From: an uncultured Selenomonas sp. | GTDB taxonomy: Bacteria > Bacillota > Negativicutes > Selenomonadales > Selenomonadaceae | Direction: 5' to 3' | Length of the DNA stretch: 64,000 nt | Assembly: GCA_905372355.1 (NCBI GenBank) | Contig: CAJPOT010000009.1 | Location: 1 to 64,000 of the forward strand | Shown: positions 8,897 through 17,011 of the stretch, in pieces | How the letters are laid out: the number at the start of each line of letters is the position of its first letter | Numbering within the stretch: position 1 is the first letter of the stretch | Translations under genes and position numbers: made by a program | The notes under the pieces: model-generated | Told to the model about the DNA's origin: nothing | What the model saw: only the letters and a program-made list of their open reading frames with translations | Database searches by the model: none

Positions 8897-9055
8897 GGTG
8901 CCTGTTTACACGGGCTTAATTACAGCGGTCGCGCTATATTTTTCGCGAACCTCATTTTTGGCCGTGCTGTTACAGGCATTTTTCGTCGCAAAGTCCTCTG
9001 TGTGATACGGGTTCGCACAGAGATTTTGCGGCCATTCTCGCGAAGGAGATGCCTG
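8897..9055 (-). promoter_or_regulatory. CRISPR leader
   Basis: This 159-bp non-coding stretch separates the cas2 stop from the newest repeat. It is where the array promoter and adaptation signals should lie. A 7-bp inverted repeat (CTCTGTG/CACAGAG, 8996-9022) may be a terminator remnant after cas2 or a leader motif. AT-rich hexamers such as TATAGC lie near 8930-8940, but no clear -35/-10 pair was found. Confidence 0.75.
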
Positions 9056-9346
9056 CTACAGCATCAGAGTTCCTTCAGCTTCATAACTTGGTTTTGCACC
9101 GACGTGCTGCGTTTTTCCTGCGTATTTATTTCCCAAGTTATAAAAACGCAGGCTGTCTTTTTCTTGGTCAATCAAATTTGTCAACTCATGCCGCAGGGCG
9201 CAGAACTGTGCTTCATCGAGAACGCATTCAAACACGGAGTTCTGCACGCGTTGTCCGTGGCGCACGCAGCATTTCGCCACTTTTCTCAAGCGTGTGCGGC
9301 CGGCAGGTGTTTCCGTATTGACATCGTATGTCACGAGAATCAACAT
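9056..9346 (-). CDS. cas2: CRISPR-associated endoribonuclease Cas2
   Basis: A 96-residue protein starting MLILVTYDVNTETPAG, the typical Cas2 ferredoxin-like opening with the conserved Asp in YDV. The segment RLRKVAKCCVRHGQRVQNSVFEC and a C-terminal strand (LRFYNLG) complete the family pattern of type I-C Cas2. A longer in-frame extension upstream to 9523 is rejected because it runs into cas1 and a GATGGAGG Shine-Dalgarno precedes the ATG at 9346. Together with Cas1 it forms the spacer-integration complex. It is the last gene before the leader and array. Confidence 0.95.
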   Translation of the reverse strand: MLILVTYDVNTETPAGRTRLRKVAKCCVRHGQRVQNSVFECVLDEAQFCALRHELTNLIDQEKDSLRFYNLGNKYAGKTQHVGAKPSYEAEGTLML

Positions 9347-9375
9347 TGCCGCCGTCCCCCTCCATCTTTCCTCAC

Positions 9376-10407
9376 TTACTTCCACAGAAACGCCGGATAT
9401 TCCTCCAAGTCGCCGCGTAAATATCGTGCCAGCAGGAGGGATTGGGCATGAGGAACCAAGCCCCAAGGGAGTTTTTCCCTGAGAAACGGATGCGTAATCT
9501 GCTCCCGCTTCTTGTCCTGCCATTCCTTGAGGACGAGCTTACGCCCAGCATCATTGAGCCAGACGGCGCCGTTCTCTTTTTTCTCAAAATGCTCCGGCTT
9601 GATGATGCGATTGTTGATCAGCGTGAGTACGAGGCGATCGACAAAAAGACTTCGCAGCTCCTCCATGAGGTCGAGCGCCAAGGATTCCCTGCCCGGGCGA
9701 TCGCGGTGCAGGAAGCCGACATACGCATCAAGTCCCACGCCTTCCAGTGCAGAGGCGCAGTCATGCGCCAGCACGGTATACAGAAAAGACAGCATGGCAT
9801 TGACGCGATCGAGAGGCGGACGCTTGAGGCGGCCTTCCAGGGAAAATGCGTCCTTGTTCTGCAAAATGAATTGATTGAACAACGAGAAGTACAGATGTGC
9901 GGCATTTCCTTCAATACCGCGCATTTCATCAAGCGACTGCACTCGATGCAAGCTCTGCAGGCTGCTTTTGAGTTCCGCGCTCACTTGCGCAAGCGCCGTC
10001 AGATCCAAGCTCAGCGGATGGTCGCGCTTCATCCTTTCGACGAGTGTGCGCGTGTTGAAGATCTTTCCGAAAAGGAAATCCGCCGCGAGTTTCGCACTCT
10101 CCGCATCATCTTCCGAGCGGCGATACTGCTCCTTGCGCAGGAGCACATTGCTTCGCACTTCCCCACAGGAGCGGGCAAGAAATCGCCCGCGCGGACTAAA
10201 AAAGCAAAGCCCGATTTTCGCTTGGGCGCACGCGCCCATCAAGGCAGGACTCGCGCCCTTATAAGTAAAGCAAAGGATATTTTCCAAAGTGAGCAGCGGA
10301 ATCCGCCCCAGCACTTTTTCTTCCTGCAGTACGACGACATTCTCATTTTCCAAAGCCACATACGCATCTTCGGTCAAAATGAACAGGGTATTGAGCATAT
10401 GACGCAT
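9376..10407 (-). CDS. cas1: CRISPR-associated integrase Cas1
   Basis: A 343-residue Cas1 of the type I-C clade. The metal ligands are visible: Glu166 in RGIEGNAA, His234 in GLDAYVGFLH and Glu249/250 in LDLMEELR. The N-terminal beta domain (residues 1-80) is followed by the helical catalytic domain. It begins 3 nt after the cas4 stop, and AAGGGGG inside the cas4 end serves as the Shine-Dalgarno. It integrates new spacers at the leader end with Cas2, with Cas4 trimming prespacers and helping choose the PAM. Confidence 0.97.
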   Translation of the reverse strand: MRHMLNTLFILTEDAYVALENENVVVLQEEKVLGRIPLLTLENILCFTYKGASPALMGACAQAKIGLCFFSPRGRFLARSCGEVRSNVLLRKEQYRRSEDDAESAKLAADFLFGKIFNTRTLVERMKRDHPLSLDLTALAQVSAELKSSLQSLHRVQSLDEMRGIEGNAAHLYFSLFNQFILQNKDAFSLEGRLKRPPLDRVNAMLSFLYTVLAHDCASALEGVGLDAYVGFLHRDRPGRESLALDLMEELRSLFVDRLVLTLINNRIIKPEHFEKKENGAVWLNDAGRKLVLKEWQDKKREQITHPFLREKLPWGLVPHAQSLLLARYLRGDLEEYPAFLWK

Positions 10408-10410
10408 AGC

Positions 10411-11070
10411 TCACACCCCCTTCAAGGCAGCTGCATAATAGTCGGAAACGCCCACCGTTTTTTGCAGCTTCGGCAGACACAGGTCTTTCAGAGAACAGTT
10501 GCGGCATTTTTTCGTCACCTTGACCTTGGGTGTCGCCCTGCGGGAATATTCCTTGTGCATTTCAGCGAGCGTATGCAGAACGAACTCTCGCAAATCTTGC
10601 GTGATTTCCACCTTCTGCCGCCGATGGATTTCATCATAGAAAAGGTAACCGACAGGGATATGACAGCAAAGCATTTCCTCAAGGCAAAGCGCCTGCAGGA
10701 CGAGCTGTGAAACATCCTCCTCGCCGTCTTTCGGCTTGCCGCGCTTGTATTCAACGGGAACGGGACGCCAAAATCCTTCCTGCCCGTGCAGCCTCGCGCC
10801 TGTCTTTTCCCTATGAAATTCCACGACATCCGAGACGCCGCTCACGCCGAGCTTTGCCGAGAAAATGCGCAGGGCACGCGCCACGAGCAAATCCCCGCGC
10901 GATTCGTGCAGGCTGCCGTCATGACATTTCTCGTGGACAATCTGCCCCTCGACTGTGCGCAAGTTTTCCTGCCATTGCTGCTCGATGTGAATGAGTGCCC
11001 ACTGCCTGCGGCAAAAGAGGAAATGCTGGATGCCGGCGACATCCAGCCACTCCTCTTCGCGATATGCCAT
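10411..11070 (-). CDS. cas4: CRISPR-associated exonuclease Cas4
   Basis: A 219-residue Cas4 of the PD-(D/E)XK nuclease superfamily. The first Fe-S cysteine lies in HFLFCRRQW (about 19), and the other three form CRNCSLKDLC (about 189-198). The nuclease core shows the conserved VEYKRGKPK strand with the catalytic Glu and Lys. Its start overlaps the cas7 stop (TGATG). In type I-C it works with Cas1-Cas2 in prespacer processing and PAM selection. Confidence 0.96.
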   Translation of the reverse strand: MAYREEEWLDVAGIQHFLFCRRQWALIHIEQQWQENLRTVEGQIVHEKCHDGSLHESRGDLLVARALRIFSAKLGVSGVSDVVEFHREKTGARLHGQEGFWRPVPVEYKRGKPKDGEEDVSQLVLQALCLEEMLCCHIPVGYLFYDEIHRRQKVEITQDLREFVLHTLAEMHKEYSRRATPKVKVTKKCRNCSLKDLCLPKLQKTVGVSDYYAAALKGV

Positions 11071-11954
11071 CAGCTCATGCGCGTGCAGGTCACGCCTTCC
11101 GGTAGATCGGCTTCGTCAACGGTGACTTCATAGTCCTGATAGCTGCGTGCCGGCTCGTCTGCCGCCTTTTTCTTGACATGAATGCGCTCAAAAAGCTTGT
11201 AGGACGGCGCATTGCCAAGCTCACTCTCGTGGCGGAAGACGATGAGCTCGCGCGTCGCCATATTGCCGCGCGCCGCCGAGCGGTCAAGCTCAAACATGCG
11301 CAGGATCGCCTGCCACAAGAGCGCCAAGTCCTCTTCGGAGAAGCCCGTCGTCTTGCGCGCGAGGTTTGCCGAGACATAGCCTTCAACTTTGTAGAGCGCA
11401 TAGGGTACGATGAACTTGCGGCCGATTTCCGTCTTCTTCGTCTGCGCATCCTTGATCGTCGTGATCGCCGTGCGCGTGATGGTGATCTCCTGCGGCAGAA
11501 TGGGATCAATGCTGCGCGCAAAGCCGAGCTGCACGGGACCGCGCACCTGCCCGCAGTTCAGCGCTCCCTGCACGAAGGTCGTCATGACGGCGCCGAAGGT
11601 GCGGATATCGAAGAAATTGCTGCACATGAAGTCGCGAATCTTGCCGTCGATTGCAGGATCTGAGGCCTTGACCTTCTTGATGTCCTTGATGCCGAGGTGG
11701 TCACAGGCCTCTTGGTCGCTTTGAGCGAGCGGCACGTTTTCCTTGATGTAAATGCGATAGCCCGGCTTCCCTTCCTGCGCCGTTTCCACGTAGTTGCGAA
11801 TCTTCCGCTTGAGGCAAACGTCAGTGACCAGTCCGTGTCCGGTCTCTTGATCGACGCGTGGCATGTTGCCCGCATCGGGATCGCCGTTCGGATTGCCGTT
11901 TTCAACATCAAAAAGAATGACAAAATCATACCGATTTTTGATTGCTTCCGCCAT
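11070..11954 (-). CDS. cas7c: Cas7c (Csd2), Cascade backbone subunit
   Basis: A 294-residue RAMP-fold protein opening RYDFVILFDVENGNPNGDPDAGNMPR, the hallmark start of Csd2/Csh2 Cas7 proteins. Several copies polymerise along the crRNA spacer in the type I-C effector. The ATG follows the cas8c stop directly (TAAATG) with GGAGG upstream, and its stop overlaps cas4. The thumb-like element that sits between RNA segments forces every sixth crRNA base out of pairing in this family. That rule matters for the crRNA-like gene at 14577. Confidence 0.97.
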   Translation of the reverse strand: MAEAIKNRYDFVILFDVENGNPNGDPDAGNMPRVDQETGHGLVTDVCLKRKIRNYVETAQEGKPGYRIYIKENVPLAQSDQEACDHLGIKDIKKVKASDPAIDGKIRDFMCSNFFDIRTFGAVMTTFVQGALNCGQVRGPVQLGFARSIDPILPQEITITRTAITTIKDAQTKKTEIGRKFIVPYALYKVEGYVSANLARKTTGFSEEDLALLWQAILRMFELDRSAARGNMATRELIVFRHESELGNAPSYKLFERIHVKKKAADEPARSYQDYEVTVDEADLPEGVTCTRMS

Positions 11955-13694
11955 TTACTTTTCCTCCTTCTTTTCGTACCGCTTCTGCTTCTGATGATAG
12001 TAACCAAGGATGAATACACCCTGCTCCTCAAGCGGCAAATGACGCGGCATATCCTTGGCGTCCAGCTTTCCCATGATCTCCGACAACTTTTTGTCCAAAT
12101 AGACTCTGGGAGCCGTCTCCAACTTTTTCAAGTGATGAAGCGCGAGCTTCTGCAGCATCGGGAACACATGCGCCGGCGTTCCACAAGCAGAATCAAAGAA
12201 ACGGTCGCGAATCGTCGCCTTGATCTCAGGGTTCGCCTTCTCCTGCACCTCTTCCAAAACGGCGAACCAGCGTCCGAGCAAATAAGCAACATCGGTCGAG
12301 TTTTCATCTAATGCCACAGCGATCTTCCTCCCTCGATTTCGCATCAAATATGCTTTCAAAAAGCCGGCGCGCCTTGCATTGATTTTCCGCTCCCCCTGCT
12401 CTGCATGAATGCGCAGCAAAATGTTTTGGAATACGGACACGGGATACTTGCCGCCGGTCAAAACGGCTCGCAGCATGGCTCCTGCCATGATGGGAGAAGC
12501 CATCTTCACCTTGGCGTTGGGATTCACCGTTTCGCGCAGGAGCTCCCACAACGGCACATTGCCGCGCGTCTCCCAGCTCGGGCGGACAATCTTCATCTGC
12601 TCCATGTGCAGGGCGAGATTCTTCAAGAAATCCCCGAAAGAACCTTGTAGGAAGAAGCGTACAGAAAGCCGCGCCGCATTGGGCGCCAGACCCAGGATAT
12701 AGAAGGGATTGGCATAGGAGATTGCCACGCCCTCGTAGTCGATCGCCGCCCCTGCCTGCACCTTTTTCAGCACGGCATCCAGCAGATCATCGGTCATCTT
12801 ATCTTCATCGCCGAAAAGCATGCCGCAAAGCAAGTCTTGTGCCGCCTCGCTCTCCTCCTCGGCCCAATAGACCATCGTCGTGTCGCCTATGATCTTCGTA
12901 TGTTCGCGATCAGCAAGCAGGGTATTGAGCGCCGTGCCATAGGCAAACGCCGCCTTCTTCGACACGGGAGCATTGCCGCCCTGCTCGCCGTCGTGACCGT
13001 AGGATTCGTAGGCATTGGCATTGAAGGAGACGAGCATGGCTCCCGTTGCTTGGGCGCCCGTGACACCCTTGAGCGCCGGATGCTTGACGGCGATCGGCGC
13101 CAATGTGCCCGTCACGAGGCAGCGGCGTTTTTCCTTAGCGCCGCTCGCATCGAGATGCGTTTCCCAAGCCTCACGCACGGCCGGCTCTTCGTGCACGAAG
13201 GTGCTCGCCACACGGAATACGAGATTCGCCCCGGCAAGAATCTCATCGGCATAGGGCGCGAGGGCCGGATGCGTGCGCAGCATCGTTTCACCGCCCTGCC
13301 AGTGCCCGAAAAAAGCGATGACAGCGCGAGCAGCGTCCGACGCAGCACTGCCCAGAATCTCCTCGTGCAGAGCCTTCGCAGCCGAAAAGCATTCTGCCGT
13401 ACGCTTGGGCTTTCCTTTCATATCGGCGCCTAAAAAATACGATGAATTATCGCAAAGGAAAAACGGGGCTATGCCAACCGTTCTCGTTTCTCCTGCCGGA
13501 ACAATAAGTTCCTGCGGTCGATCCACTTCCTTCTTGCCGCGCAAAACCTTCTGGATGAGCGGCAATACTTGAAGCAATTCTCCTTCTTTGGAAAGCAAGA
13601 GCGCAAAGGAAACATTACGCTTCTCCCAACCATCTCTGGGCAACCGTCCCTCTTTGCACTCCGTCTCATATCTTTCAACCAGTGCTTGGAGCAT
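11955..13694 (-). CDS. cas8c: Cas8c (Csd1), large subunit of type I-C Cascade
   Basis: A 579-residue Csd1-family protein. An upstream TTG at 13712 is also in frame, but the ATG at 13694 has GAGGTG before it and overlaps the cas5 stop as TGATG, so it is preferred. The length and motifs near LVSFNANAYESYGH and YWAEEESEAAQDL fit Cas8c. In the minimal I-C system Cas8c recognises the PAM. Its C-terminal part, or an internal start within cas8c, supplies the small subunit Cas11c. I did not identify that internal start with confidence. Confidence 0.95.
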   Translation of the reverse strand: MLQALVERYETECKEGRLPRDGWEKRNVSFALLLSKEGELLQVLPLIQKVLRGKKEVDRPQELIVPAGETRTVGIAPFFLCDNSSYFLGADMKGKPKRTAECFSAAKALHEEILGSAASDAARAVIAFFGHWQGGETMLRTHPALAPYADEILAGANLVFRVASTFVHEEPAVREAWETHLDASGAKEKRRCLVTGTLAPIAVKHPALKGVTGAQATGAMLVSFNANAYESYGHDGEQGGNAPVSKKAAFAYGTALNTLLADREHTKIIGDTTMVYWAEEESEAAQDLLCGMLFGDEDKMTDDLLDAVLKKVQAGAAIDYEGVAISYANPFYILGLAPNAARLSVRFFLQGSFGDFLKNLALHMEQMKIVRPSWETRGNVPLWELLRETVNPNAKVKMASPIMAGAMLRAVLTGGKYPVSVFQNILLRIHAEQGERKINARRAGFLKAYLMRNRGRKIAVALDENSTDVAYLLGRWFAVLEEVQEKANPEIKATIRDRFFDSACGTPAHVFPMLQKLALHHLKKLETAPRVYLDKKLSEIMGKLDAKDMPRHLPLEEQGVFILGYYHQKQKRYEKKEEK

Positions 13695-14350
13695 CAGCGA
13701 TACACCTCGCAATCCCTAAGGTCGAGCACGCCGTCCACAAGCTGTGCTTGGAAAAACATCGGCTGAAGATTCTTGGGATCCGAGTAGTCGATATCATAGA
13801 GCATGAAACCCAGATCTTTCGTTTCCCCATTTGTCGGCGGAAGCTCCGCTTCCTCGTACAGCCGGAAGCGCGCGGGAAACTCACGGCAGCCCAGATACGG
13901 TGCATGATAGCACTGTCCCTTGCGCGCGCGTCGGCAGAACATCTCACGGAATTTCCCCTCGTTGTCCGATGCCGATGCCTTCTCCGTCATCTCGAAATGC
14001 GCTTCAATGATGTAATGCGGTTCCTTCAAGATGGTGGCGGCACGCTGCTGGATATCCTCCTTCGTGGACTGATAGAGTTCACCACGCTCTTTCTCCGCAA
14101 AAGCCTTCACCGTACGCGCAGGAATCTTTGCCTTGAGCTCATTGCGGCGGACATTGGTAAACTGAATTCCGGATAGGATAAATATCCTATCTATGCGCCA
14201 TTTTAGGCCCGGATGCCAAAACACGGCTTCCAAGACCCCCCTCGCCGCGCTCGGCGTCATGACGGCGTAGGAAAAGCGCTCCGCCTTCAATTCCGGTCGC
14301 GTGAAGCACGCCGCTTCGCCCCAAACCTCAAGGCGAACGCCATAGGCCAT
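13694..14350 (-). CDS. cas5c: Cas5c (Cas5d), pre-crRNA processing nuclease
   Basis: A 218-residue Cas5 of the I-C type, which replaces Cas6. It cuts the repeat at the base of its hairpin and stays on the 11-nt 5' handle. The MAYGVRLEVWGEAACFTRPE opening and the GQCYHAPYLGCREFPA segment (about 145-160) are characteristic. The Shine-Dalgarno GGAGGTG precedes ATG 14350. It is the first gene of the cas5-cas8-cas7-cas4-cas1-cas2 operon, each junction overlapping or nearly so. The only long gap in the locus lies upstream of it and carries a consensus promoter and a crRNA-like RNA gene. Confidence 0.96.
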   Translation of the reverse strand: MAYGVRLEVWGEAACFTRPELKAERFSYAVMTPSAARGVLEAVFWHPGLKWRIDRIFILSGIQFTNVRRNELKAKIPARTVKAFAEKERGELYQSTKEDIQQRAATILKEPHYIIEAHFEMTEKASASDNEGKFREMFCRRARKGQCYHAPYLGCREFPARFRLYEEAELPPTNGETKDLGFMLYDIDYSDPKNLQPMFFQAQLVDGVLDLRDCEVYR

Positions 14351-14370
14351 AAAATCACCTCCATATATTT

Positions 14371-14407
14371 TTCTTTTGTTAGGAAATATTTAATTTGTAG
14401 AAAGCAT
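14371..14407 (+). promoter_or_regulatory. Predicted Cascade target site on the cas5 promoter (TTC PAM plus seed)
   Basis: TTC at 14371-14373 fits the established I-C PAM and is followed by TTTTGTTAGGA (14374-14384). This is identical to the first 11 bases of the spacer-like segment of the crRNA-like RNA at 14611. Base 12 mismatches and bases 13-16 (ATAT) match again; beyond that pairing is lost. A bound complex with a 34-nt footprint would cover 14371-14407, from the early transcribed region through the +1 site into the -10 box of the cas5 promoter. Confidence 0.7.
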
Positions 14408-14431
14408 ATCATAAAAAATTAACTCTGTCAA
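14403..14431 (-). promoter_or_regulatory. Promoter of the cas5-cas8c-cas7-cas4-cas1-cas2 operon
   Basis: On the minus strand a perfect TTGACA (14431-14426) is followed after 17 nt by TATGCT (14408-14403). This predicts transcription from about 14396, some 45 nt before the cas5 ATG. The spacer DNA is very AT-rich. The predicted Cascade site overlaps its -10 box and start point. Confidence 0.7.
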
Positions 14432-14542
14432 TTTGAAATTCTACAATTCACTAAGAAAATCGAAAAAATACATAAAAACAATAATTTCTAAATGCTCCAT
14501 AGTCACCACATTATGCGAAATCCATCAATTCTCGCCTTAGGC

Positions 14543-14570
14543 TTGACTTCTTGCAGATGCATGGTAAACT
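14543..14570 (+). promoter_or_regulatory. Promoter of the crRNA-like RNA, derived from a dispersed repeat
   Basis: TTGACT (14543-14548), a 16-nt spacer and TAAACT (14565-14570) predict a start near 14577. The stretch 14532-14572 aligns with the promoter-like end of the 108-bp repeat unit at 31501-31824. There GGCTTGACTTCTTG and CATGGTAA recur with the same spacing. The promoter therefore appears to have been recruited from the repeat family. Confidence 0.6.
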
Positions 14571-14576
14571 AACATC

Positions 14577-14670
14577 GTCGTGGAGATCATGTCTGCACGA
14601 GGATTGAAATTTTTGTTAGGACATATGATGCGCGAGTGCGGGGAGATTTTTCAGATCTCCCCGCTTTCGT
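14577..14670 (+). ncRNA. Solitary crRNA-like RNA (CreR-like cas autorepressor candidate)
   Basis: Bases 14577-14610 form a diverged CRISPR repeat. It begins GTCG, folds as TCGTG/CACGA plus an inner AGA/TCT stem around a short loop, and ends AGGATTGAAAT, which is the array handle TGGATTGAAAT with one change at its first base. The stem differs in sequence from the array repeat but keeps pairing. A spacer-like segment follows from 14611, about 27-34 nt. Its first 11 bases match the cas5 promoter region next to TTC (14371-14384). A 10-bp GC-rich hairpin (14638-14664) followed by TTTCGTCTGT ends the unit. There is no second repeat and no ORF. Family knowledge: short crRNA-like guides can direct Cascade to bind without cutting and repress cas or toxin genes (CreR, CreA). 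Assigning that role here is inference. Its own locus lacks a PAM. Confidence 0.78.
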
Positions 14671-14672
14671 CT
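14638..14672 (+). terminator. Terminator of the crRNA-like RNA
   Basis: The perfect stem GCGGGGAGAT/ATCTCCCCGC with a 7-nt loop is followed by TTTCGTCTGT on the plus strand. On the minus strand it lies 40 nt after cas3 but lacks a T run there, which favours service to the plus-strand RNA. The stem start overlaps the last bases of a 34-nt guide, so the hairpin may also set the RNA 3' end. Confidence 0.65.
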
Positions 14673-14703
14673 GTGCGGAGAAACACGATTCCATGCAGCG
14701 AAT

Positions 14704-16959
14704 CTACAGGAACATTCCTTCGCCCTCTCCAACATTACTCGACAGTCCCTTTTCTGAGTCATATACCGCCATATCAACAAGCACGGCGAGGTTTTCGTCG
14801 AGCATGCTGATCTTTCCCTGCGCGGCAAGCTGTTCGAACGGCGCTTCGGCATATCCCGTATAGACAGTCACGATGTAGCGTCCGACCTTTCGCATAAGCG
14901 AACGCGATCTCTCTCCTCGTTCCAGCCGCGCCAAGAGCGCCTGTCCCTCCTCGGTTTGCGGAATGAAGATCGGCTTGGTACGATCCTCGATCAGGCGGAC
15001 ATCGTTTGCAATATCGGCAAAGGCGAATTTTCCCGACTGCCCCATGATGTCTTTCTTGTCCAGACGATTCTTGCCGCTCAGATCGTACAGCTCTTCAAAG
15101 TAGCGGCGGATCGCTTCGGGACTTGCCAAGTCTTCGGCAAAACTCCGCGCCACATTCTTTGTGATTTCAGCTGCCAGCTGCGCATTTTTCGCCAGTTTTT
15201 CCAGAGAAAATACATGCACAACGCTTTCCTCCGCCGTCCTCCTGCCCTCGCGGTTGCAGCGGCCCGCCGCCTGCACGATGCTGTCGAGGCCGTTGATCTC
15301 ACGATAGACGCAGGGGAAGTCGAGGTCGACGCCGGCCTCCACGAGGCTCGTCGAAATGACGCGGCACGGCTTGCCATCCTTGAGCCGTGCGCGAATCTTC
15401 TCCAATACCTGCTCGCGATGCACAGGATAGAGATTCGTGGACAAGTGGTACGTTCCTTCGTCTTCCCGCAGCAAATCGAAGACACTCTGCGCCATCTTTT
15501 TCACATTGACGATGCAAAGCACCTGCTCATGAGCCGCCAGCTCTTCGGCAAGCTCCTCTTCCGTCATCACCTCTTCGCGCAGCTCGATCTTCGTGCGCCG
15601 GAAAAACGCTGCATTTTCCATGAGCGCCGGGCAGATTTCCAGCGGCTGCATATCATCGGAGAAAAACTGCCCCAAAGGCGGCTGCGTTGCCGTACAGAGC
15701 ACCGCCGTACACGCATAGTGCCGCACGAGCGCCTCGATTGCGGCAAGCGAAGGACGCAAGTAATCAATCGGAATCATCTGCGCCTCATCAAAGATCACGA
15801 TGCTCTCGGCAAGATTGTGCAGTTTGCGGCATTTCGACGGGTGATTGGAAAAAAGCGATTCGAAAAACTGCACGTTCGTCGTCACGATGACGGGCGCATC
15901 CCAGTTCTCCGTCGCCAGCCGCTTGCGATTCATATCCGTATCCTGCACATCGTCATAATCCACATTCTGATGATGCTCGACGACACTGTCCGGCCCCAGC
16001 AGATCCCGAAAGACAGCAGCATTCTGCTCGATGATCGACGTATACGGTATGACGTAGATGATGCGCCTGCGCTTCCTCTTGGCATGAGCGGCATAATGCA
16101 GGGCAAACGCCAGGGAAGAAATCGTCTTGCCTCCGCCCGTCGGTACGGTTAGCCGGTATAAATTCCCTTTTGCCTCTTTTCCTGCGTCGATGCTCTCGGC
16201 GAGGAGCGCAGAGCGTTTTTTGTTGATCGGCAATTCCAGCTTCCGCTTCTCTTTTTCCGTCTTCGGCTGCAAGAATTTCTCTTCAAGGCTCTCCTGCAGG
16301 CGTTCGAGCAAGGTTTCCACAGAAGCAAAACCTTCCCGTTCGACATTCCCCGCCGACATGAAGTCTTCCGTGTCGAGAAAGTCCGCATCGACGAGACAGG
16401 AGAAAAGCATGCGCGTATAGAGCATCGCGGAGAGCGGTGCGCGGGCGACCTGCTCCAACAAGAGCGACGGTGGCAAGGTCTGGGGCAGATCGGCCTCATG
16501 ATAAGCGCGGTAATCGGGCAGATTCCGTCGCTTGAGCCTGCCCAAAAGCGTGCCGTCTTCCGCTGTATTCGCCGTCGTACCCTGGTTCGGTATGCCGCCA
16601 TGATGCCCTGCGATGCAGAACGCCATCACCTGCGCCATGCCTCTGCCAAGCCTTCTGCTTTGCTCATCGTCCGCGCTCTGCCGCAGCCTCACGATCTCCT
16701 GCGTCCCCGCCGTCGAATGATCGATGCGCCCCCTGCGCCGTCTCTTCTCCTCCTCGTCCGCACGCAGATACGCTTGAAACTCGCGCGAATACTTGCCGAT
16801 ATCGTGATACAAGCCCAAGAGCCGCCCCATCGCCTCCTCGCCGAAAGCGACGGCAAAGCGCCCTGCAAGATCGGCAACGCCCGTCAGATGGTCGCACAAA
16901 AGCTGCTCACGCCCCGTTTCCTCATCAAGATGCCCAAGATAAGCAGAAGATTTTGTCAT
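14704..16959 (-). CDS. cas3: Cas3 nuclease-helicase
   Basis: A 751-residue fused Cas3. The HD nuclease comes first, with His24, His52-Asp53 in YHDIGKYS, His81 and a GHHGG pair at about 119-120. The SF2 helicase follows, with Walker A VPTGGGKT (about 272-279) and DEAQ at about 400. The ATG at 16959 is chosen over a TTG 15 nt upstream, because that TTG lies inside the GGAGGTG Shine-Dalgarno. Cas3 is recruited by target-bound Cascade to nick and degrade DNA. It begins 52 nt after the ADP-ribosylglycohydrolase gene with no promoter between them. It is separated from the rest of the operon by the 353-bp gap holding the crRNA-like RNA, so effector and nuclease may be controlled separately. Confidence 0.97.
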   Translation of the reverse strand: MTKSSAYLGHLDEETGREQLLCDHLTGVADLAGRFAVAFGEEAMGRLLGLYHDIGKYSREFQAYLRADEEEKRRRRGRIDHSTAGTQEIVRLRQSADDEQSRRLGRGMAQVMAFCIAGHHGGIPNQGTTANTAEDGTLLGRLKRRNLPDYRAYHEADLPQTLPPSLLLEQVARAPLSAMLYTRMLFSCLVDADFLDTEDFMSAGNVEREGFASVETLLERLQESLEEKFLQPKTEKEKRKLELPINKKRSALLAESIDAGKEAKGNLYRLTVPTGGGKTISSLAFALHYAAHAKRKRRRIIYVIPYTSIIEQNAAVFRDLLGPDSVVEHHQNVDYDDVQDTDMNRKRLATENWDAPVIVTTNVQFFESLFSNHPSKCRKLHNLAESIVIFDEAQMIPIDYLRPSLAAIEALVRHYACTAVLCTATQPPLGQFFSDDMQPLEICPALMENAAFFRRTKIELREEVMTEEELAEELAAHEQVLCIVNVKKMAQSVFDLLREDEGTYHLSTNLYPVHREQVLEKIRARLKDGKPCRVISTSLVEAGVDLDFPCVYREINGLDSIVQAAGRCNREGRRTAEESVVHVFSLEKLAKNAQLAAEITKNVARSFAEDLASPEAIRRYFEELYDLSGKNRLDKKDIMGQSGKFAFADIANDVRLIEDRTKPIFIPQTEEGQALLARLERGERSRSLMRKVGRYIVTVYTGYAEAPFEQLAAQGKISMLDENLAVLVDMAVYDSEKGLSSNVGEGEGMFL

Positions 16960-17011
16960 TTCAAACACCTCCAAGAAATCACCAGAAACTCATCGAGGCT
17001 GGAAGGTTGCA

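Noticed and set aside
4894..8919. Long open frames through the CRISPR array with recurring FQSTRPRGAR or ISIHAPAWGAT peptides
   Set aside because: They are translations of the 32-bp repeat plus 34-bp spacers (66 nt, a multiple of three), which keeps frames open by chance.
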